The position numbers were made by a program, and so were the translations under genes. From Cryomorphaceae bacterium (GTDB taxonomy: Bacteria; Bacteroidota; Bacteroidia; Flavobacteriales; Schleiferiaceae): 9,609 bases of DNA. Below, one piece after another: positions 1 through 6,405 of this stretch. Numbering within the stretch: the stretch's first letter is position 1; the number at the start of each line of letters is the position of its first letter. The stretch is from the NCBI GenBank assembly GCA_003507115.1, contig DNWN01000031.1, forward strand, positions 1-9,609. The letters are read 5' to 3'. Below the pieces are notes generated by a model, which was given only the letters and a program-made list of their open reading frames with translations, did not search any database and had not been told where the DNA came from.

Positions 1-59
1 AGGAGGTCGCGCGACTCCCAGGCGCGTTCGATGGAGGATTGGAGTTCCGAGAAATTCAT
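1..59 (-). CDS. dapD: 2,3,4,5-tetrahydropyridine-2,6-dicarboxylate N-succinyltransferase, N-terminal fragment
   Basis: Only the first 19 full codons are inside the window; the gene runs off the left edge. The visible peptide begins MNFSELQSSIERAWESRDL, which resembles the start of DapD proteins (ELQ..IE.AW..R..L). DapD transfers a succinyl group from succinyl-CoA to tetrahydrodipicolinate in the lysine/meso-diaminopimelate pathway, in the cytoplasm. The ATG (59-57) overlaps the ruvX stop (58-56) as ATGA, so the two genes are probably co-transcribed and translationally coupled from the promoter upstream of ruvX. The call rests on a short stretch without catalytic residues, so it is likely rather than certain. 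Confidence 0.72.
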   Translation of the reverse strand, partial: MNFSELQSSIERAWESRDL

Positions 60-475
60 GATCGATGAGTTTGAGTCAGAAAGCTATCTAAAATGAGGCA
101 AGCCGAAGCGGCGTCCAACATACCCTTGTCTTTTTTTACCCGGGCTTTCGCCCCGGCGCTGTGGGCCGCGTGGGCGGCCATCTTGGAGGTGTAGCGCTCA
201 TCCGTCCATTCAATGGGAAGGGAGGGCCAAAGGGCTTGAATTTTTTCGCCAAGCGACCGGGCATGCTGACTCCCTTCCGTCTCTCGTCCCATCAGGTCCT
301 TCGGTAGACCTAGCACGATGCCAGAAATTTCCGATTCGCGGTAATGAGAAGTGAGGTAGGTAAGTATTTCCTCGGTGCGATGGGTTCCAACGGGAAAGGC
401 CATACGGTGCGTGGGGTCTGATTCGGCCAAACCCGTGCGCACCGCGCCTACATCCAATCCAAGCCAAATTCCCAT
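56..475 (-). CDS. ruvX: RuvX/YqgF-family Holliday-junction resolvase homologue
   Basis: A 139-residue protein of the YqgF/RuvX family (RNase H-like fold), linked to Holliday-junction resolution and, in E. coli, to pre-16S rRNA 5' processing. Family motifs are present in order: LGLDVGAVRTGLAESD at residues 5-20 with the first acidic residue D8, VLGLPKDLMGRE at 54-65, TDERYTS at 91-97, and a C-terminal KKDKGMLDAASACLILDSFL with D121. Length is normal for the family (about 135-150). I chose the ATG at 475-473 because the family starts just before the LGLD strand. An in-frame ATG at 523 would add 16 non-conserved residues overlapping def. A perfect TACCTTTG element lies only 4 nt before this ATG, so the mRNA may be nearly leaderless. 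The stop overlaps the start of dapD. Confidence 0.93.
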   Translation of the reverse strand: MGIWLGLDVGAVRTGLAESDPTHRMAFPVGTHRTEEILTYLTSHYRESEISGIVLGLPKDLMGRETEGSQHARSLGEKIQALWPSLPIEWTDERYTSKMAAHAAHSAGAKARVKKDKGMLDAASACLILDSFLTQTHRS

Positions 476-506
476 CTGACAAAGGTAGGTCAGGGCTGTA
501 TCTTTG
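476..506 (+). promoter_or_regulatory. Predicted Bacteroidota promoter for the def operon
   Basis: TATCTTTG at 499-506 exactly matches the -7 consensus TAnnTTTG. The -33 position holds CTG (476-478, 20 nt upstream) rather than the ideal TTG, so the upstream half is weak. Transcription would start near 511-513, leaving a leader of about 10 nt before the def ATG at 522. By eye this is the only exact plus-strand TAnnTTTG in the window, and it sits where the long operon begins. No second promoter of this type is evident downstream. Confidence 0.6.
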
Positions 507-512
507 CCCCAA
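480..512 (-). promoter_or_regulatory. Predicted Bacteroidota promoter for ruvX-dapD
   Basis: Read on the minus strand, TACCTTTG at 487-480 is an exact match to the Bacteroidota -7 consensus TAnnTTTG. A TTG at 512-510 lies 22 nt upstream, within the usual -33 spacing range of about 17-23. Transcription would begin about 5 nt beyond the -7 element, at or next to the ruvX ATG at 475, implying a leaderless or nearly leaderless transcript. It is interleaved with the opposing def promoter. Confidence 0.6.
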
Positions 513-521
513 AGAAAACGC

Positions 522-1097
522 ATGGTTTACCCGATTGTCGCCTATGGTTCCCCCGTCCTCAAGCGTGTAGCGCAAGAGGTGGAGGTTCCAAGTACTCAGA
601 CAAATGAGTTCATTGAAGATTTGTTCGAAACGATGTACGCGTCGAAAGGCGTTGGTTTGGCCGCTCCTCAAGTGGGGGTCTCGAGCCGGATTTTCGTGGT
701 CGATGGCACTCCCTTCGCGGAAGATGCCGATACGCCCGAAGAGGCCGAGGAGCTCAAAAGGTTCAAGCGTGCCTTTATCAATCCGACCATTGTGGAAGAG
801 TCGGGTACGGCCTGGGGATTTGAGGAAGGCTGCCTAAGCATCCCGGAGATCCACGAAACGGTGCAGCGCAAAACCACCGTGGTAATCGAGAGCCAAACCG
901 CCACGGGGGAGTGGATAGAAGAAACGTTTACGGGTTTGCCTGCACGCATCATTCAGCATGAATACGATCATATAGAAGGCGTGTTGTTTTTGGACCGACT
1001 GACGCCTCTAAAGCGCCGAATGCTCCAGGGTAAACTTAAAGATATCGCAGCGGGCAGAGTGACTGCTTCGTACCGGATGAAATTTGACGTCAAATGA
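522..1097 (+). CDS. def: Peptide deformylase
   Basis: A 191-residue peptide deformylase, the metalloenzyme that removes the formyl group from the initiator methionine of nascent proteins at the ribosome. All three signature motifs are present: GVGLAAPQ at residues 43-50, EGCLS at 102-106 with metal-ligand C104, and HEYDH at 146-150 with ligands H146 and H150 and catalytic E147. The ATG at 522 gives MVYPIVAYGSPVL, the usual Bacteroidota-type N-terminus. An in-frame TTG at 504 would add six unconserved residues and overlap the predicted promoter, so it was rejected. No Shine-Dalgarno is visible; an A-rich AAAGAAAA precedes the start. It heads the plus-strand operon and its stop overlaps the next gene as ATGA. 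Confidence 0.97.
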   Translation: MVYPIVAYGSPVLKRVAQEVEVPSTQTNEFIEDLFETMYASKGVGLAAPQVGVSSRIFVVDGTPFAEDADTPEEAEELKRFKRAFINPTIVEESGTAWGFEEGCLSIPEIHETVQRKTTVVIESQTATGEWIEETFTGLPARIIQHEYDHIEGVLFLDRLTPLKRRMLQGKLKDIAAGRVTASYRMKFDVK

Positions 1098-1633
1098 GAA
1101 TACATTGGACATGGGCTCTGAGTCTACCCTTGTGGATAGCGTGCCAAAATCCGGAAGCCGAAGCGGAGGCGCTCATTGAAGCGATGCAATCCGACACGTC
1201 GGATCTGGCGGATGCAACGATGCAGGACACCTCTGGATGGCGGGAAACCTACGCGGTTTTTGAGGCCGCAGCGGAATCTGTGGAAAGCGATTCCCTTTGG
1301 GCCCGGTATCGATTGATTGCCGGTGACGTCCAATCCCAAGTTCCGGGAGGGGCTCTCTTTGCCATCCAAACATATTTAGAGGTTGCAGACTCTTTGCGTC
1401 AACGAAAGGAGGGGGCGCTAGCACTCTTTTCGGTCGCGGTGACATTTGATGAAAAACTGGGTGACCGCTCAAGGGCGGTTCAGGCTTTGAGTATGCTCAT
1501 GGACCGTTACCCGGGCACCCAGATGGCGGAAACGGCTCGGTCCTACCGCGATGTCCTCCTTTTTGAGAATGACGAATCACTTTTGGACAAAATCCATTCG
1601 TGGCAAACCAACGAAGAACCCCAAGAACCATGA
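1094..1633 (+). CDS. Small TPR-like predicted lipoprotein
   Basis: A 179-residue protein of unknown specific function. The N-terminus (MRIHWTWALSLPLWIAC) looks like a short signal peptide ending at C17. The lipobox is imperfect: W14 sits at -3, where Leu is normal, and a Leu is at -4, so lipidation is likely but not certain. A Glu-rich stretch follows. Residues about 105-153 have the helix-turn-helix pattern of tetratricopeptide repeats of the BamD/YbgF type (ALALFSVAVTFDEKLGD, then a helix, then MDRYPGTQMAETA). This suggests an envelope-anchored protein-binding role, which is inference. It overlaps def by ATGA at the start and the DUF5606 gene by ATGA at the end, so it is expressed with them. 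No frameshift is seen. Confidence 0.82.
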   Translation: MRIHWTWALSLPLWIACQNPEAEAEALIEAMQSDTSDLADATMQDTSGWRETYAVFEAAAESVESDSLWARYRLIAGDVQSQVPGGALFAIQTYLEVADSLRQRKEGALALFSVAVTFDEKLGDRSRAVQALSMLMDRYPGTQMAETARSYRDVLLFENDESLLDKIHSWQTNEEPQEP

Positions 1634-2079
1634 AATCGATCAAAACAATTTTGGCCATTGCTGGCCGCCCAGGGCTGTATAACCTCGTGGCCCAAACGCG
1701 AACAGGCATTGTCGTGGAATCCCTCGACGATCAAAAACGCTTGACGGTTTCGGCCCAACAACAGGTGCATGCCTTGGATGAAATCGCCATGTATACCCTC
1801 GAAGGAGAAAAGCCTTTGCGGGAATTATATGAAGCGACGGGTAAGGCGTTGAAAGGAATCAAGACGGTTTCGCATAAATCCGATTCGGCCGAGGTGCTTG
1901 CCGCCTTTCATGAGCACGTCCCCAATTACGATGAAACTCGAGTTTATATCAGCGATATGAAGAAATTCGTCAATTGGTACAACCTCCTGGTCGACTACGG
2001 GTTCTTTGAAGACGAAGCCAAGCCCGCCAAGGTGACCAAGGCCAAAAAAACTCAAGCAGCGGATGGCGAATCCGAGTGA
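1630..2079 (+). CDS. DUF5606 family protein, function unknown
   Basis: A 149-residue cytoplasmic protein (no signal peptide or membrane segment) of the DUF5606 family, found mainly in Bacteroidota and without known function. Recognisable parts are the N-terminal segment ILAIAGRPGLYNLVAQTR (residues 7-24) followed by GIVVESLDDQKRLTV, and a second conserved block at about 97-124 (VPNY, then RVYISDMKKFVNWYNLL). The tail after residue 128 is Lys/Ala-rich and probably disordered. The ATG at 1630 fits both the family start and the ATGA overlap with the upstream lipoprotein; a GTG at 1600 would add ten unconserved residues. Its 3' end overlaps mazG by 17 nt in another frame, so DUF5606 and MazG are probably made together. 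Confidence 0.88.
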   Translation: MKSIKTILAIAGRPGLYNLVAQTRTGIVVESLDDQKRLTVSAQQQVHALDEIAMYTLEGEKPLRELYEATGKALKGIKTVSHKSDSAEVLAAFHEHVPNYDETRVYISDMKKFVNWYNLLVDYGFFEDEAKPAKVTKAKKTQAADGESE

Positions 2080-2842
2080 GGCACAAGCGGCGTTCCAACG
2101 TTTGCTCGGGATCATGGACGATCTTCGAACCAAGTGCCCGTGGGATCGCGAACAAACCGCGGAATCTCTGCGAAAGCTTACGATTGAGGAGACGTATGAA
2201 TTAGCGGACGCCATTGATTCAGGCGATTGGGATGAGCTAAAAAAAGAATTGGGTGACCTCTTCCTGCATTTGGTTTTCTACAGCAAGCTCGGGGAAGAAC
2301 GTGGAGCCTTTGATGTGACCGACGTCTTGCATGGCGTATGCGAAAAGTTAATCCGCCGCCACCCCCATATTTATGGTAGCGTGGAGGCGAACGACAGCGA
2401 GACGGTCAAAGCAAATTGGGAAGCGATCAAACTGCAAGAAAAGGGGGCTTCTCGAACTTCCGTTCTTGAAGGAGTACCGAAAGCGCTTCCCGCTATGGTG
2501 AAGGCGTATCGCATGCAAGAAAAAGTCCAAGGTGTCGGTTTTGATTGGCCCGATGGGGAGGGCGTGTGGTCAAAAGTCCAGGAGGAACTGGATGAACTCC
2601 GCAACGCGGCGACCCCGGAGGACGAAGCGATGGAATTGGGTGATGTTCTCTTTGCTCTGGTCAATTACGCCAAGCATAGGGGATTGGATCCTGAACAGGC
2701 CTTGGCGCTGAGTAATGCCAAATTTGCTCGCCGCTTCCAATCCATGGAAGATATGCTCTTAGAAGAAGGTCATTCGATTTCGAAGATGGATTTGGAAGGT
2801 TGGGAGCGACTATGGCAACGGGTGAAATCCCAGGAAGCATGA
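2063..2842 (+). CDS. mazG: Nucleoside triphosphate pyrophosphohydrolase MazG
   Basis: A 259-residue two-domain MazG, close in length to the E. coli protein (263). MazG hydrolyses (d)NTPs to NMPs and pyrophosphate, cleaning non-canonical nucleotides from the pool; in E. coli it has also been linked to lower (p)ppGpp. The N-terminal domain carries KCPWDREQT (24-32), EETYE (42-46) and the ExxD pair E62/D65. The C-terminal domain repeats the pattern with EELDE (174-178) and E191/D194, plus GVGFDW at 157-162 between them, so both domains retain Mg-binding acidic residues. The ATG at 2063 lies inside the DUF5606 gene (17-nt overlap). The stop overlaps an ATG (ATGA, 2839-2842) that opens a tiny reading frame leading to the histidine phosphatase gene. 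Confidence 0.96.
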   Translation: MANPSEAQAAFQRLLGIMDDLRTKCPWDREQTAESLRKLTIEETYELADAIDSGDWDELKKELGDLFLHLVFYSKLGEERGAFDVTDVLHGVCEKLIRRHPHIYGSVEANDSETVKANWEAIKLQEKGASRTSVLEGVPKALPAMVKAYRMQEKVQGVGFDWPDGEGVWSKVQEELDELRNAATPEDEAMELGDVLFALVNYAKHRGLDPEQALALSNAKFARRFQSMEDMLLEEGHSISKMDLEGWERLWQRVKSQEA

Positions 2843-2913
2843 CCCCATCCATTCGTCGAATTTGTATCGAATTCTTACTCGGACGCGTCCCATACAATCC
2901 CCCTCAAAAATGA
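2839..2913 (+). CDS. Possible 24-residue micro-ORF bridging mazG and the histidine phosphatase gene
   Basis: A 24-codon frame starting MTPSIRRICIEF fills the otherwise non-coding 67-bp mazG-sixA gap. Its ATG overlaps the mazG stop (ATGA, 2839-2842) and its TGA overlaps the sixA start (ATGA, 2910-2913). The peptide is basic and matches nothing I recognise. It could be a real small protein, or a reinitiation stepping stone that carries ribosomes across the gap. It could also be chance, since any ATG at a stop with a matching frame would look like this. There is no ribosome-binding site or conservation evidence. Confidence 0.22.
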   Translation: MTPSIRRICIEFLLGRVPYNPPQK

Positions 2914-3407
2914 AGACGGTATACCTTGTTCGTCATGCCAAGTCTTCCTGGGACTTCTCCCATCTGGACGATCGAGAACGGCCGCTAAAGGGCCGGGGCA
3001 TTCGTGATGCGCAGGCCATGTCCAACTGGCTCATCGAGCGATCCTCTGAGCGTCCAACCCTCTTTTCAAGTCCCGCCACCCGGGCTTGGCATACGGCCCT
3101 CATTTTTGCGCGCAACTTTCAGATATCTGCGGAGGCGATTCAAGCCGTGGAGTCTTTGTACGGGGCAACGCCGGAGGATGTTAAGTCCTTCTTGCGGACC
3201 TTACCTGAGCAGGAATCCCTTGTGATGCTTTTCAGCCATAATCCCACGATAGAACTCTTCTTGCGGCGTTGTGTTCCCGGGGGCGTTTCTCGGGTTCCCA
3301 CTACGGGGATGGCGTGTCTGCGCTTTGCAACAGAAAGCTGGAAGGACTTGGATTTTGAGGCGGAATTGCTCTTCTTTGAGTTTCCTAAAAACCTTAAGGA
3401 GACTTAG
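2910..3407 (+). CDS. sixA: SixA-type phosphohistidine phosphatase (histidine phosphatase superfamily)
   Basis: A 165-residue cytoplasmic protein, similar in length to E. coli SixA (161), which removes phosphate from phosphohistidine proteins. The branch-1 histidine phosphatase signature is present: LVRHAKSSW at residues 6-14 with the phospho-accepting H9, SSPATRAWHTA at 53-63 with a phosphate-binding R58, and the second catalytic histidine in FSHNPTIE (H110). RHAKSSW is typical of the SixA branch rather than of phosphoglycerate mutases. I chose the ATG at 2910; a TTG at 2862 in the same frame would add 16 unconserved residues before the first strand. The gene lies 14 nt before ppk1. Its substrate is unknown here; the neighbour PPK1, which works through phosphohistidine, is an obvious but unproven candidate. 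Confidence 0.87.
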   Translation: MKTVYLVRHAKSSWDFSHLDDRERPLKGRGIRDAQAMSNWLIERSSERPTLFSSPATRAWHTALIFARNFQISAEAIQAVESLYGATPEDVKSFLRTLPEQESLVMLFSHNPTIELFLRRCVPGGVSRVPTTGMACLRFATESWKDLDFEAELLFFEFPKNLKET

Positions 3408-3421
3408 CCGAACTTTACCTC

Positions 3422-5503
3422 ATGATTCTAGGTGCACGTAGCCGGTTTGTCAACCGAGATCTCAGTTGGCTGCATTTTAATGCACGGGTCTTGCAAGAGG
3501 CTCAGGATGAGCGAAATCCGCTGATTGAGCGCGTCCGGTTTTTGGGGATTTTCTCCAATAATATGGACGAATTTTTCCGGGTTCGTTACGCCAGCATTCA
3601 GCGCTTGTCCAAGCTCCCCAATCAGAAGAAGGTAAGGGAACAGCTGGGAGGCTGGGATGCGCACGCCTTGATGCTCGCCATACAGGAGGAAGTGCAGGCT
3701 CAAACCCTTCAAGTAGAAGCCATCTATGAGGACTTGATGGTGGGCCTAGAAAAGGAAGACATTGTCCTCATCACGGAGAAGGAGCTATCCAAGGGCCAAG
3801 AAGAATTTGTTCGGAAGTACTACATCGATAAGATCAGTGCGTCGGTGTTCACGATGATTTTGCGCGAGGATTTCCCTTTCCCCGAGCTCAATGATGGATC
3901 GATTTATCTAGCGATTCGACTCTTTGACAAGGGTGCAGACGCTCCCATCCAGTCCTTGATAGAGATTCCTACGGACCTCCATGGACGGTTTGTGACTTTG
4001 CCGAAGTATGGGAAGAACTACCTGATGTATTTGGATGATGTGCTGCGCTACAACTTGCGCTATGCCTACTTTATTTTCCCGTCCGAGCGCATTGAGGCCC
4101 ATGCATTCAAAATCTCGCGGGACGCAGAGCTAGACATGGATCATCACGACGTCTCCAAAACGATGGTGGATCGAGTGCGCCGCGGTCTGGAGGATCGGAG
4201 TGGGGGAGACCCTGTCCGAATGGCCTACGACGACGACATGGATCCCGTCTTTTTGGAGTCCTTGGTCAAGCGGATTGGATTTGAGGATACCGATGCACTC
4301 AATCCTGGGGGTCGGTACCACAACAAGCGGGATCTCATGCGTTTCCCCAACGTGGGAGGAGCGCATTTGGAGTATCCCCCCTTGCCGCCCTTGAATCACC
4401 CTGATTTGGACTTGGAGCGATCCCTCCTTCAGGTAATCCGAAAAAAGGACGTGCTCATATTCACCCCATACCATACGTTTTCCTATGTGATTCGCTTTTT
4501 GCGCGAAAGTGCCATGGATCCTCAGGTGGAATCCATTTCCATTACATTGTATCGCCTGGCGACGCAGTCTCGGGTGATTTCCGCTCTGATTAATGCAGCC
4601 AAAAATGGGAAGCGGGTGCGCGTAGTCATCGAACTTCAAGCGCGATTTGACGAGCAAAACAACATCCACTACTTGGAAAAGATGCGCAAAGAAGGCATTG
4701 AGGTCCAAACCGGCGTGGAAGGGCTGAAAGTGCACAGTAAGATTATCTCGGTCGAGCGCAAGACGGAAAAAGGTCGGGAACTTTTTGCGGTGGTTGGAAC
4801 GGGCAATTTCCATGAAGGAACCTCTCGGATGTATACCGATTACTTTCTCTTTACAGCGGATAGGCGTATCACCAAAGAAGTGGCCAAAGTGTTCTTGTTT
4901 TTGGCAGAACCTTACCGTTTACAGAAGTATAAACACTTGTTGGTTAGTCCCCACTTTACTCGGAAAGGATTAGTCCGATGTATTGAGCGGGAAATTAGCC
5001 GCGCTCGCATGGGTCAAAAAGCGGAAATCTGGATGAAATTCAACAGCCTTTCCAGCTATGACATGGGTCAGAAGCTCTACGAAGCGAGTCAAGCGGGAGT
5101 GAAGATTAAACTGATTGTCCGAGGTGTCTGCTGCGTGAAGCCCGGTATACCCGGCCTGAGCGAAAATATTGAGGTTATTTCCGTCGTAGACCGCTTCCTG
5201 GAGCATAACCGGGTGTACGCCTTTTACAACGGGGGCGATTGGTCCATGTATGTGGCGTCTTGTGATTTGATGACCCGAAACTTGGACCTACGTGTCGAAG
5301 TGGCTGCGCCCATCTATAGCCCCTCGATCCAAGCGGAAATCATGGATCACCTGCAGTGCATGTGGAAAGACAATGTGAAAGCGCGCTACAGCGTTGACGA
5401 GCGGCCAAACGTGTATAGAAAAATTCCCGGGCCGCGGATTCGCAGCCAGGTGGAACTCTATCACTACGTGCAAAACCAGTTGAAAAAAGGCGGACGGCCA
5501 TGA
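3422..5503 (+). CDS. ppk1: Polyphosphate kinase 1
   Basis: A 693-residue PPK1, of normal length for the family (E. coli 688), which reversibly polymerises the gamma-phosphate of ATP into inorganic polyphosphate. Domain order is N-terminal (RFVNRDLSWLHFNARVLQEA), head, then two PLD-like C-terminal domains. Key residues match E. coli with a constant offset of +3: H438 in GLKVHSK (E. coli H435, autophosphorylated), H595 in FLEHNRVY (H592), R378 in LYRLA (R375), R408 in QARFDE (R405) and Y471 in MYTDYF (Y468). N47 in SNNMDEFF matches adenine-binding N45. The enzyme should be fully active. The ATG at 3422 follows the sixA stop by 14 nt, and its TGA overlaps the ppx start (ATGA), coupling synthesis to degradation of polyphosphate. 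Confidence 0.98.
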   Translation: MILGARSRFVNRDLSWLHFNARVLQEAQDERNPLIERVRFLGIFSNNMDEFFRVRYASIQRLSKLPNQKKVREQLGGWDAHALMLAIQEEVQAQTLQVEAIYEDLMVGLEKEDIVLITEKELSKGQEEFVRKYYIDKISASVFTMILREDFPFPELNDGSIYLAIRLFDKGADAPIQSLIEIPTDLHGRFVTLPKYGKNYLMYLDDVLRYNLRYAYFIFPSERIEAHAFKISRDAELDMDHHDVSKTMVDRVRRGLEDRSGGDPVRMAYDDDMDPVFLESLVKRIGFEDTDALNPGGRYHNKRDLMRFPNVGGAHLEYPPLPPLNHPDLDLERSLLQVIRKKDVLIFTPYHTFSYVIRFLRESAMDPQVESISITLYRLATQSRVISALINAAKNGKRVRVVIELQARFDEQNNIHYLEKMRKEGIEVQTGVEGLKVHSKIISVERKTEKGRELFAVVGTGNFHEGTSRMYTDYFLFTADRRITKEVAKVFLFLAEPYRLQKYKHLLVSPHFTRKGLVRCIEREISRARMGQKAEIWMKFNSLSSYDMGQKLYEASQAGVKIKLIVRGVCCVKPGIPGLSENIEVISVVDRFLEHNRVYAFYNGGDWSMYVASCDLMTRNLDLRVEVAAPIYSPSIQAEIMDHLQCMWKDNVKARYSVDERPNVYRKIPGPRIRSQVELYHYVQNQLKKGGRP

Positions 5504-6405
5504 AAATAGTCAAACTTGCCGCCATTGATATTGGTTCGAATTCCTTGCGCTTACTTGTGAGCAACGTCATTCCAACCCCCGAATACACGCACTACAAGAA
5601 GGCCTCGATGACCCGCCTGCCTGTGCGACTTGGAGAGGATGTCTTCCGATCAGGTAAAATTTCGAAGGAGACCGGTGACCGCCTGGTAGAGTCCATGCGG
5701 GCCTTTGCCGCCATTATGAAAGTCAATGGGGTTCAGTCCTATCGGGCCTGCGCTACGAGCGCTATGCGGGAAGCCAAAAATGCCGCCCGGTGGATTCGCA
5801 AAATCCGCCGTGCTACCGGCATTCACATTGAAATCATCGAAGGGGAACTCGAAGCCCAGTTGATCTACCACGCCAAGCTTTTTGACAAGATTCAGCCGGA
5901 AGAACAGCACTTGCTCTTTATCGATGTAGGCGGTGGTTCGACCGAATTAACATTCTTCACGGATGGCCAAGCCGGAGAATCTCGATCTTTTCCCATTGGC
6001 ACCGTCCGAAGTCTCAACGAGGTTGACAGCCAGCGTGAGTGGGCGACGATGCAAGCCTGGGTGGAGTCGCGCGTGGCGAACCTGGGTGGCCCAGTGGCCC
6101 TCGTAGGATCCGGCGGGAATATCAACAAGGCCCACAAGCTTTCCGGTCGGCCTATTAGCGAGCCTCTTTCGAGACAATACCTCGATCGATTAAGCAATCA
6201 AATCTCCGGCTTGACGACGGAGGAGCGGGTGATGCAGTTGGGCTTGAACCTCGACCGTGCCGACGTTATCGTGCCGGCCTTAAGTATTTACCGCCGAACG
6301 ATGCGATGGGCTGGAGCCACCTGGATTTACGTGCCCAAAATCGGTGTGTCCGATGGCATGATTCGCGAACTCTACCACCGGGAGTACAAACCCTTGGTAG
6401 AATGA
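5500..6405 (+). CDS. ppx: Short-form exopolyphosphatase, Ppx/GppA family
   Basis: A 301-residue Ppx/GppA phosphatase of the actin/ASKHA fold. Enzymes of this family remove terminal phosphates from polyphosphate and/or the 5' phosphate of pppGpp. Visible motifs are the first phosphate loop AIDIGSNSLRLLV (8-20), ATSAMREAKN (85-94), the Glu-rich EGELEAQLIY (114-123) that holds the probable catalytic Glu (E118 by alignment of the GxxEA pattern), the second phosphate loop IDVGGGSTEL (141-150), and LVGSGGN (201-207). Only the two actin-like domains are present; the C-terminal HD-like part of E. coli PPX (513 aa) is absent, as in other short bacterial members such as the Aquifex enzyme. The gene overlaps ppk1 by ATGA, which favours a polyphosphate substrate; activity on pppGpp is also possible. 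Confidence 0.92.
   Translation: MKIVKLAAIDIGSNSLRLLVSNVIPTPEYTHYKKASMTRLPVRLGEDVFRSGKISKETGDRLVESMRAFAAIMKVNGVQSYRACATSAMREAKNAARWIRKIRRATGIHIEIIEGELEAQLIYHAKLFDKIQPEEQHLLFIDVGGGSTELTFFTDGQAGESRSFPIGTVRSLNEVDSQREWATMQAWVESRVANLGGPVALVGSGGNINKAHKLSGRPISEPLSRQYLDRLSNQISGLTTEERVMQLGLNLDRADVIVPALSIYRRTMRWAGATWIYVPKIGVSDGMIRELYHREYKPLVE

Noticed and set aside
102..111. Ten-base sequence GCCGAAGCGG at 102-111, 1157-1166 and 7597-7606 as a possible dispersed repeat.
   Set aside because: Two copies are in coding sequence without shared flanks and the third is part of the terminator hairpin; no repeat structure extends beyond the ten bases.
504..521. In-frame TTG as an upstream start for def.
   Set aside because: It adds six unconserved residues and lies within the predicted -7 element; the ATG at 522 gives the usual deformylase N-terminus.
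1367..1374. Exact TAnnTTTG match (TATGTTTG) on the minus strand within the lipoprotein gene.
   Set aside because: It is antisense in the middle of a gene with no minus-strand gene downstream nearby; consistent with a chance match.
2862..2909. TTG start extending the histidine phosphatase by 16 residues.
   Set aside because: The family begins at the beta-strand just before RHAKSSW; the ATG at 2910 fits this and needs no rare start codon.
4130..4813. Open frame of 227 codons on the minus strand inside ppk1.
   Set aside because: The translated sequence has no recognisable domain and lies opposite a strongly conserved gene; it is a shadow of ppk1 codon usage.
6306..6401. Upstream in-frame start for the esterase gene, within ppx.
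   Set aside because: It would overlap ppx by 100 nt and put 32 polar residues before the signal peptide; the ATGA overlap at 6402 is much more likely.
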